From Alosa alosa (lineage: Eukaryota; Chordata; Actinopteri; Clupeiformes; Clupeidae), in assembly GCF_017589495.1 (NCBI RefSeq), contig NC_063195.1:26392098-26456097 (forward strand): a stretch of 64,000 bases of DNA. Reading direction: 5' to 3'. Below, piece after piece: positions 34,201 to 45,550 of this stretch. A program made the translations under genes and the position numbers. A model generated the notes under the pieces. The model worked only from the letters and a program-made list of their open reading frames with translations, ran no database searches and had not been told where the DNA came from. Numbering within the stretch: position 1 is the first letter of the stretch; each line of letters opens with the position of its first letter.

Positions 34201-37200
34201 CTGCCACTTATCAGCCAATCAAAAATAACAAGAGGGGCTACACAATAGCCAATCAAAAATAGCTCTGCTGTATCTGGTAAGATTTAACGCAACAACCAAT
34301 GAAAAACGCGTATCCTGTAATTGTTGAAGGTGAATTATTGAACGTGAACCTGTTACTTAGCTACTTCATCCAAGTTTCGTTCACCTTGGAGCTTCGAGCA
34401 TCAGTTCATGGTTTCAGCACAGAGTAAGTCATCTTTTAATGTAACAACAAATCCACAACTTGTTTGACACAAACAATGACAAACGTGACTGCTGCTATAG
34501 AGAATGTTTCCCAGATAATTAGCATCAGTTGTTCATGACTGTCTAACTTAGCCAACAGTTTCAAAGCCTGTTCATTGACAATACTTGCTCAGAACAAGTA
34601 GCCTATGCCTAGTCATACTTTCGTTCACACGATGACTGACATATTGTCACATTCTAAACATCTCTCTCTCCAAATAGGCTTAATCATTTGATTAGCAATA
34701 AACAAATTAAAGTGTATTGCAAAGCCTATTGTTATAGGTCACTTTTAAAATCATGTCATATTATATAATTATATCCTGGCCATGGATACCTTAATCATTG
34801 CATCTGTATTCAAAAATGTCGGGTATAAAAAGCAATTAAAGGAATTATCCGGAGTAAAATGCACTTTAGATCGATTTACGGATGATTGTCTTTGATCTGC
34901 TGATTAATCTTCATTGGCACAAGGTGCTAATATTGCTCTTGGGTGCTCCTTGTTGGTGCCCCCCCCCCTCCGCCCCAATTCCAATCTTCCCCCATCTTTC
35001 TTATGCAGCCCTTGCCACTTAATCTACTAAACCCCTCTTCTACTGCACTTTTTACCACCCCCACTTTGCACAAATAGGCTGACACCAGACATAATTTCAC
35101 TGCATTTCTTACTTCCAGTAACTATATGCATGTGACAATAAACTTCCTTGTATCCTTGTATTGAACCACAAGGAATCAATAGGCCTATTCAACTTGGTGC
35201 ATCGCGAAGATCTGGCTGATGCATGCAGGACTTAACACAATACATGTTTGCACTATGCAAAAGTCCAGCATACATCATGTTCAGCCAGATCTGCACAGTG
35301 CTGCATGAAATCAAATGAGCCTCATGGCATTACCAAGGATTTCTGCTTTGGATCTATGGTCGACCAATGGCAGCTTCAGTATTCTGCCTCAAACTGCTGT
35401 CCTTTATGACTTCATAAGGGTACTGAAACAATCCAGTGTTCTTGGGGTTGGGACCATTCTTCATAAAAATGCAGACACGCTTCTTAATGTGTCAGCTTCA
35501 GCAGCCAATAGCAGGTGAATAGAGTTTGATGTTGTGATTATTCTGCTATTATACAGTACAGGGCTCTTAAGTTTTGAGAACAGGCAGGTGTGCCCCCCCG
35601 ATGGTTAAAGGGGTGGCTGGTCAGACGGGTTGCAAGAATGGGGGTGTCATTAGTAATACTATAACTTTTTGTTGCTGTTAATAATATGCCTTCAGATGTT
35701 CCAGTGTAACAGAGGTCGTTTCGGCATGGGAGTCAAGCGCTCTAACCACTGAGCTAAAAGCCCAAGCTTCCAACTCAGCGGTTAGAGCCGTTCTTAAGGT
35801 TAGGGGTGTGAGGATTTACACGCGCAACTAGCATCACCAGCTAGCATACACCAGCCCCAGGTCGGTCACCAGTTGATCCAACATTAGTTGTGCAGAAATA
35901 TAGCCCATCTTATGAACACCAATTGAATTGAAATAGACAGTAGATATAATAGATAATATATAATAGAATAATAGATTTGTATTTTTTTAATTATTCCATA
36001 TTTAGTGTAGTCATATCAGAACCTGAAGTAGCCTACAATCCAAATGCAAGCATGAAACTTCAGAGTATTACCTTCATTTGAGGCCAAGAGTATGCTTATA
36101 AGGGGTTCATATGCAGCAAGCATTTGATTGCCAGTATGCATTTTGGATAACCCAAAGTCCTATGGGGAGTTTTCATAGGGCATTTTACCAAATGCATGAG
36201 TATACCTTGGCAAATAATTGTCTAAAGTACTCATGTTGTCATTCTATATTGACCTACTTTTGCACACAGCATGACAAGACCTAATGCTAGGACTCAAGTC
36301 ATATCAAGTCAAGACCTAGAGGGCTGAAATGTGGTCAGTTCAAAGATGCTTGTTATCCGGTAGAAAAAGAAAAGAATAATCTAGTCTTTGTAACTTTGTG
36401 TCAGTACATCACACAGTTATTCTAATTGTTTTCCAACAGTGCCTCAGCTTTCCAAAAGAGAGCAGGCATTTGATTATTGGCTAAAGTATGTAGGAGCAAT
36501 GTAGCCTAGAAATCTAGACACGCCCCTAGCGGCAGCTGCCAGGGCTCTCCGTTGGCTTGTGAGCTCCAGAAATCGAAACTCAATCAGGCCAATGAAATCG
36601 TGTATAGAGTCGTTAGGTGGGCTTAACATAATGATTGATGGCAGAGTTGCAACGGTTTGGCTTGAATTCCCTGCTACTTGAAAACAAATAAGATGGATGT
36701 TGCTGTTGGCGAACAGTGTGACACGAGTTAAGCTTTTATTAAGTTGGCAAAACGTTTGAACTAGCCAACTAGCTCCGCTGGTGGGGGAAACGATGGGACT
36801 CATAGCGCTACCGCTGTCCTATTGCGTGCAGAGGGAATTTGAAAGACAACTGATTATCCCGCCCCTCGGACTGAGCACTGTGAACGGTGAGTGCCCAGAC
36901 CCTACATTTTAATGTGGGTCAGGCTAGGAGCAATGCCCTCCTCAGTCAAAATGGGGCAAAAGTATAATTTATAATTGCTCAGATTTGCAAAAGGAAAGAT
37001 TTGTCACATGGCACTAACAAATCAATAATGGGCCTTTTCACCACCTCTGAGCATCCAGTAACCTGGACCTTTTAGGGAGCTTTCCTCTCAGGGTGAATGA
37101 GAGGATGCTTAAAGGATGTTTTTTTTTTTTAACGGCGAGGAAATTGTGAATTTCCAGAGCGTGTTACAACACACTCCGCAATCGACTCCTACGGACTTTC

Positions 37201-40200
37201 CCCTGAAGGTGGCAGCAAAGATGGCAACATTTGGTAATGCCATGAGGCTCATTTGATTTCATGCAGCACTGTGCAGATCTGGCTGAACATGATGTATGCT
37301 GGACTTTTGCATAGTGCAAACATGTATTGTGTTAAGTCCTGCATGCATCAGCCAGATCTTCGCGATGCACCAAGTTGAATAGGCCTATTGATTCCTTGTG
37401 GTTCAATACAAGGATACAAGGAAGTTTATTGTCACATGCATATAGTTACTGGAAGTAAGAAATGCAGTGAAATTATGTCTGGTGTCAGCCTATTTGTGCA
37501 AAAGTGGGGGTAAAAAGTGCAGTAGAAGAGGGGTTTAGTAGATTAAGTGGCAAGGGCTGCATAAGAAAGATGGGGGAGGATTGGAATTGGGGCGGAGGGG
37601 GGGGGGGGCACCAACAAGGAGCACCCAAGAGCAATATTAGCACCTTGTGCCAATGAAGATTAATCAGCAGATCAAAGACAATCATCCGTAAATCGATCTA
37701 AAGTGCATTTTACTCCGGATAATTCCTTTAATTGCTTTTTATACCCGACATTTTTGAATACAGATGCAATGATTAATGTATCCATGGCCAGGATATAATT
37801 ATATAATATGACATGACTTTAAAAGTGACCTATAACAATAGGCTTTGCAATCCAGTGAGATCAGAGCGCATTGTTGCTCTATTCTTGGAAAACATCTCAC
37901 TCTATCTAACAAAGTCTTTTAGATGCGGAGGTGACCGTCTCCCCCGCTCTGAGCGTCGCACCTCTGTGACCACTGTTGGACCTGGTGGAACTTCGACCCC
38001 TGATGTAGACTGCTGATCCGGCTCACTCACAGGTTGTTCTTCTGTCTCTGCCGTCCCTATTGCCTCAGAGCCCACAGCACCATCCAGACCTGACAACAGC
38101 TCCAATTCTCCCTCAGGCTCTTGATTTGGCACAGTGTCAGATAATCTGGCTCTCACTTGATCCACATGCCTCTTCATTGTTTGGCCACTTCCAATGATGA
38201 CAGTATATGACACTGGACCAGAGGCATCCTGAATGACAGCAGGGATCCATTTAGGACCATAAGAGTAGTTTCTGATGAACACTTTATCCCCTGGTGAGAA
38301 ACTTCTCAGTCTTTTGCTTGTGTCATGGGCCTGTTTTTGTTTCAGTTGCTTTTCCTGCACTTTTGATTTCATGTCTGGCAGCAGCAGGTCAAAAACAGAT
38401 CGGAGTCGTCGTGCCATCATCAACTCTGCCGGTGAGAGACCCGTTGTCGCATGAGGCGTGACACGGTAACTGAACAGAAATCTTGACAACCTGGTTTGCA
38501 CCGAATCACCTTTCATCTTTTTCATCTCCTCTTTGAAAGTTTGGACCGCCCTCTCTGCCAGCCCATTCGAAGAAGGGTGGAACGGTGCTGACCTCACATG
38601 CTTGATGCCATTTTGTTTCATGAAGGACTCAAATTCAGCGCTTGTGAAACACGTTCCATTGTCAGACACCAACATTTTCGGTAATCCAAAAACACTGAAA
38701 CTCTGCCTTAGCTTTTCTATAGTAACCTGGGAAGTGGACGTCTTCACTGGGTAGATGTCTAGCCATTTAGAGTACGCATCCACAACCAACAGAAACATCT
38801 CACCTTGGAAGGGCCCTGCGTAGTCCACATGGATCCTTGACCATGGCGACTCTGGCCACTCCCAAGGATGTAACGGCGCGGCGGGTGGTGACTTGCGGTG
38901 TTTTTGACACTCCTCACATGACATCACTTCCCTCTCAACATCCTGATCCATTCCAGGCCACCATACATACGATCGTTTCTCTAACTTTGGTGGGTATAAT
39001 TACTCTAGCGCCCCAAAGTATGCATCCGTCCCGTACACTTAGTTCCATCCTTCGCTGATAAAATGGCTTTACACTGGAATCTACCTCTGTCGGCCACCCT
39101 TTCAGCACGTGAGAATGTACTTGGGACAATATTACGTCTTTCGCTGTCCAGCGCTTAATCTGAGTCGTGTCTATGAGTGTATCATCCAGAAGATCCATCA
39201 TCAAGACTTGATCTTTCGCTTCCTCACGCCCTACTTCAGACACAGGCAGCCTACTTAATGCGTCTGCATTTGCATTCTGTTTTCCTGGTTTGTACACTAT
39301 GTTATATTCATAGGCACTCAAATGCACAGCCCATCTTTGAACTCTTGGGCACCCCATCTGTGGTATGGGTTTTTTTTCATTGAAGAGAGAGATCAATGGT
39401 TTATGATCTGTGTGGATTGTAAACGCTCGTCCATAAAGGTATTTGTGAAATTTCTGAATACCAAATATAACTGCCAATCCCTCTTTGTCTAATTGTGAGT
39501 ACCTCTTTTCAGCAGGCGACAGTGTTCGTGACATAAACCCCAAAGGACGTTCACTGCCATCTTCCATCAGGTGTGATAAAACAGCACCTACCCCGTAAGG
39601 TGAAGCATCACATGACATGATCAAATCTCGGTCAGCCGAGTAATGGACTAACACTTCTGCTGAGTTCATTAAGGCTTTAGACTTTTGGAAGGCCTCTTCC
39701 TGTTCTTTGTGCCATTTCCAGTGCACATTGTGCCGTAAGAGTTCATGTAGAGGGGCCAACAGGGTTGCCAGATTGGGGAGAAATTTGTTGTAGTAGTTTA
39801 ATAAACCTAAATATGATTTAAGTTCAGTGACATTCGAGGGAGGGGGCGCCTCCATGATGGCTTTCACTTTTTTCTTCACAGGATGAAGCCCCTGAGCATC
39901 CACCCTATGTCCCAGATACTCCACTTCCTCTTGTAGGAACGTGCATTTGCTCCTTTTTAAACGCAATCCTGCCTCTTCCAGCCTAGTCAAAACCTCCTCC
40001 AGCTTTCTCAGGTGGTCTGCCTCATCCACTCCACTCAGGAGTATGTCATCAAGGTATACTGCCACTCGTGGAATCCCTCTTAAGAGACCTTCTATGGTTC
40101 TTTGAAAAATGGCGGGAGCGGAAGCAACTCCAAATGGGAGTCTATTGTATGTAAACAGCCCTCTGTGTGTATTAACTACCAAGTATTTCTTAGACTCTTC

Positions 40201-43200
40201 ATCCATGAGTATTTGTTGGTATGCGTGACTCATATCTAATTTAGAGAATTGTTTTCCGCCTGACAGCGCTGTGAATAGATCTTCCACCCGGGGTATTGGA
40301 TATTGTTCTAGTGACGACACCGTATTTACGGTCAGCTTGTAGTCTCCACACAGTCTTATATGTCCATCCGGTTTCACGATGGGGATGACAGGTGCAGCCC
40401 ATTCTGCCCATTTCACCGGTGTGATTATTTTTTCTTTCAACAGCCTGTCTATTTCTTCCTCAACCTTGGCCCGCATGGCATATGGGACTGACCGAGGGCG
40501 GAAGAAACGAGGAACTGCGTTAGCCTTAACGTGAATAGTGGCCTTGGTGCCTTTCAGCGTGCCCAATTCTTCTTTAAACACGTTCTCATGTTCGCTTAAC
40601 ACTTGCTGTAGTGTTTTTGTCTCTGTTTTCATATGCTGTAAATCACAGGCTTTGCGGCTGTCTTTTATTTTTTTCCAATTTATTTTGATTTTCTCCAACC
40701 AGCTACGCCCTAGTAAGCTGGGGCCGTTTCCTTCAACCACCACAAGGGGCAGCGTGCAGCTTTGCTTCTTGTATTTAACTCTGACTGATGCAACTCCTAA
40801 CACCTTAACAGGGTCGCCTGTATAAGTCTCCAAGTGAATTTTCACTGGCTTCACTTTGGGGCATTTTGTATCTTTCCACAGCTTTTGTAATGTCTGCTCA
40901 TTCATAACAGTGAGACTGCAGCCGGTGTCTATTTCGAAACAAACACCTTTCCCATTAATTTTCATCTCAACCATGTAGGGGTCTACTCTTCTTAAATGTA
41001 CGTCGCTCATTTGGCCTAATCGAAACTTCATGCAATGCAGTGTGAGTGTCTCTTCGTCTGAGCTATCACTTTCACTGGTGTCCTGCCTTTCATGCACATT
41101 GTGCGAACGGTGGTATGAGCCCCGCTTCTTTTCTCTCTTTACATCCCCATGTTCTTTGCTTCCCTGATTCAGTGTGTTTTTTCCACGGCACGCTCTTGCA
41201 ATATGTCCTACTTTACCACACGCATAACATTTCTCTTGTTTGAATTTACAGTTTGCCGCATTGTGTCTGGTTCCCTTGCACCGATAACACTCATTCCCTG
41301 CTTCTTTGAAAGCACTAGACTCCTGTGTACCTTTCTTTGTTTTAATGAATTTCACGGACGCACTTGGATTTTTCAGATCCTGGGCATTTTTGTTTGCAGT
41401 CTCTACTGCTACCGCAATGGACAACGCTTTGTCAAAAGTTAACTCTGTTTCTGACAGCAGACGTCTCTGAATGCGCTCATCATTGATCCCGCACACGAGC
41501 CTGTCCCTCAACATTTTCTGTAACTTGTTACCATAGTTGCAATCCTGCGCTAGCCGGCGCAGCTCTGCTACATATTCCATTACAGATTCTTCTGGTTTCC
41601 GAGTGCGTGAATCAAATTTGTATCGTTGTACAATTTCGCTAGGCTTTGGATGAAAGTGTTTTTTTAACAATGCCACCAGTTGCTGGTAAGTTTTGTCCTT
41701 TGGCTTATCTGGGCTTACGAGGCTCCTCATCAAACTGTATGTGGTTGGCCCAACGACACTTATGAGTACGGCTCTTTGCCTATCTCGGTCGCTAATCTGA
41801 TTGGCCGCAAAGAACTGCTCCATTATTTCACAGTATTCCTCCCACGTCTGATTTTTTACATCAAACGCCGCTAGCGTGCCAATAGTAGCCATTCTTCCTC
41901 TGTTATTTCTCTCTCTCTCTCTTACCAGTTCAAGTCACGTTGTTTCTCCCTCACTTTGTTAGCAATCCCACACTGCAGCACTCACGTCTGATTTGTATTT
42001 CAATCTTCAAGCCTCCACCTCAGCGGTTAAATCCTCGTCGCCAAAAAGATGTAATAACTTCGTACAAACAAACTGTCTCACTGTAGACTGTTAAGTATTT
42101 TTAATCTTTAACGGTTAAACAGGTGACCACATCGGACTATGCTATGCTTCTAACTTGAGTAGAATCGCACTTCTTCTACCTTAGCTTAACGGTACCCAAA
42201 CACTATAACTAATGTTGGAGCGCCATCTCCTGGCAACTCCTAAATAATTCTGACACTAAAACCTAGGATATCACAAATACCATAAACATATACTGACCAT
42301 GTGGATCCAGAGACTCCGGCCACATACTGCATGCATCCTAGGAGATCTTCTTTTCCCAACTGCCGCATAACACCAAGGAAGCCGATGTAGGCCCTTTGGC
42401 CACCCCCAGAACCCAACAGTGCCACACGAGGAACCATGTTCTGGGAAGGAACACATAGTGTCGTAGCAGAATTGAAATAAAATATTTTAATGATTCCTTT
42501 GTAATCATATTGTCATGATTGGTCTCAAATATATATTTATGACCGTAGAAATGCTGTTTCATTTTTATCGACTTTTTATCGACCCTCCTAATTAATCTAT
42601 GAATAGTGATGAATGCAAACGTGCAGGTTAGCTCACCTCAGGACAGTAAATGTCATGTATTTTCAGTGCATCCTGTATTTTTGTTTGGCTTTTCTTAATG
42701 AAATTAATCTCAGGGGGGCTGAGGTCATCTCTGAAAGAAAAGTTGTGGAGGTTTGAATTTTATAAATGGTTCATTAGATAAAGTGTAACCATCCATGCTA
42801 CTATGACACAGGACAGAACATTTTAGCTGCCAGTGGACAGGGGTAGCACTGTCTGGCATTCAGAACTAATTATTTATAATTCTCTCATTTTGATGTCAGC
42901 TGCAGCTTATAATATATTATTGAGATACAGAAATGCATAAATTAGGCATACAGTGCTTCCTAATGGCCGAATTTCACAAAACTTGACATGCGTCCAAATA
43001 TTTTCATATTGACCCTATATGTCCAATATTCAGCATTGAGCATTGCTGAATATCGGAGGGACATGATCCCCTCAAAGAATATTATGATTATGGCCTTGAA
43101 AATAATAGCAGGACTGTGTTGACAAAATACATAGAAGTGCATATTTCATGACACTGACACAAAAAGCTTTTCAAAATAAAAAACTGTAATCTTATGTTAG

Positions 43201-45514
43201 GCTACTTATTTTTACATGAATTCATTTTTCTTCCTTAGTATTTAAAGTTTCCAAATTAAGGGGATTTCACATGAGAAGCAACACCCGCTAATATTCAATT
43301 CATTTTCTATTAGAAGTGGGCTAATGTTAATTTCGTCAGACAACATGAGACGAAATATATTCGTCATCTACCTTTTTTTCCATGACTAACACAAGACGAT
43401 GAGGAGACTGCACCAATGTCCTGAAACACTGACTATATACAAAGACTATATTAGGCTACCATGCATTATTGTTGCTGGAAAAAGACGAGACTAAAATGTT
43501 TTGCATGAAATAAAAACTAAGATAAAATCTCTCTTAATTTTCGTCTACAATATGAGAAGACAGCATATCTTCACTGTAAAAAGTTTAACGTAAAATTTAC
43601 AGCAACTTGCTGGCAGCAAATAACCAGCAAGTTGCTGTATTTTACTCTACAGTACACCTACTGTATATGAAATCACAGTACCTATGCCTGATACTGTAAA
43701 TGCAAACTACAGTAGTACTACCAGTGCTGTAATGTATACAGTATTGAATTGTCTACCGTATTTTTAATCACAGTACTTATGGATCATACTGTAACTTAGT
43801 ACAGTAGTAATACCAGTGCTGTAATATTATATACAGTAATTTTGGGAAATTCATATCCTGCTTTATCTACAGCCAGGATAAATTTCACTAGGCCTAGGTA
43901 TGGTTTAGGCTACACAAACTTGCATAAATAACCATTGACAACTTGTTATCAGTTTGAAAAGCAAGTACATTTATTCACTTTTTTCCGTTTAGAAATTCTC
44001 GTGTGCTGCATCCTAACGTTAGACCAACGGTTGCAGTCAGCCTGATCCACCACCAGTAGCAGAGTGAAGCAGCACCTAGCAGAAATAGAAGAAAAAAAGA
44101 TAAACAGTGTTAGATAACAATTTTCAACTGAAACTGAAGGCTACTTACAAGTGAAACTTTAGAATAAACATTTATATATATACTGTATGTTTTTTGAGTT
44201 TACTGTCAAAATGCCAGGCTGAAGATGGTGTTAGCATAACTCAGTTTCGCAAGGTATATTTAGCTGCTAACGTTAGCCAGCTGGGTGAGCTCATTGATGA
44301 TGTTTGCTTGCAGCAACACATAGATATATGTACTGATTACGATGAGTTAACTTTACATAAGTTAGCTGGTAGCAGCTAAACCTCCACGTTAACGTTAACC
44401 AGCAGCACATCATCTTCAGCCTAACATTGTGACAGTAACATACTAGGCCTAGCACTACTAGCGAATGTTTTATATAAATTATATGAATATAATAAACTGT
44501 AACTTACTGAGAACTAAGGTAGCAGCTAGGCCTAATATAAATGAGACTGCCAAAACGTTAACGTAACATAAAACATTAACGTTAATGCCACCTTCACAGC
44601 AACAGCAACTATGATAGCTAGCCTAACCTTACTTACTTAGTTGATGACTTAGCATGGATGAGTTTGTAAGTTAGACAGTACAACGTACATAGACTGTACA
44701 CATGCCCGAATTTAATGTAGTACAATGAAACATTAACGTTACATAAATAAATGCTTGCTTACCATTAAGGTGGAGCTGCGAACTTGACAGAGTGCTGAAC
44801 ACCTTTGGTCTGACTGACTGAACTGTTGCTCAAAATGATCTCCCCGACAGTTCAACCCAACCGTCGTCGCGGTGCACGTTTCAATCACCACGTCAAAATT
44901 TCCCAGTAAACCATAAATCCATGACTTTTCAATATCTTTTCAAAATGATGATTTGGATGGAAAATCAACATAATATAAATGTCACCTTGCTATCTGGGAG
45001 CTTAACTTTGTATTTATGTGCAAAAAGAAAACAGAAAACCCCAACTGATTTTCCGCCATGTTTTTTCAAAATTTTCAAAAAGCTGACAAGTGAGGGAGGA
45101 GTCAGATTTATTACTGTGTTATGATTCGCAGCAAATTTTTATTACTGTAGTTTGACCATTTTTGACCATAATTCATAGCGAAACTACAGCAACATACTAT
45201 ATTCACAAATACAGTACAGATTTTCCTCAAAAACAGCAGTGATGCTGTGAAAATCACAGAATCTTGTTACAGTGTAGCCGTTACGTTTTCAAAATATTCC
45301 GAATGAGTTAATGTGCAGCAGCTTTCCTGTAAGCTAGGCTACATGCTGTTGCTGCAACCCTGTGGCTGCAACACGAAACTAGAGCAAGAACACCAGATAT
45401 TTCTGTCAGAGTTAGCAAGCCTTATGTCACAACAGTGACGTCATTAGGTATGGGCATTCGGGTCTATAGTACTGGATGTTTTGTTTTTTTATTATTAGCC
45501 CCGGATCTCATAAC

Positions 45515-45550
<36 letters not shown>

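Larger units (their letters stand above)
37852..42255 (-). mobile_element. Defective Ty3/gypsy LTR retrotransposon
   Basis: Order on the minus strand: 5' LTR (42050-42255), leader with TTTTTGGCGACGAGG, gag-pol frame, integrase frame, then an abrupt end at the inverted-repeat arm with no 3' LTR. The element lies in the sense orientation inside the third coding intron of the phospholipase gene. The long open frames imply fairly recent insertion. A frame break between the two frames and the missing 3' LTR make it non-functional. Confidence 0.85.

Noticed and set aside
40538..41874. Several plus-strand frames of 60-100 codons
   Set aside because: Antisense to the gypsy gag-pol frame, without motifs.
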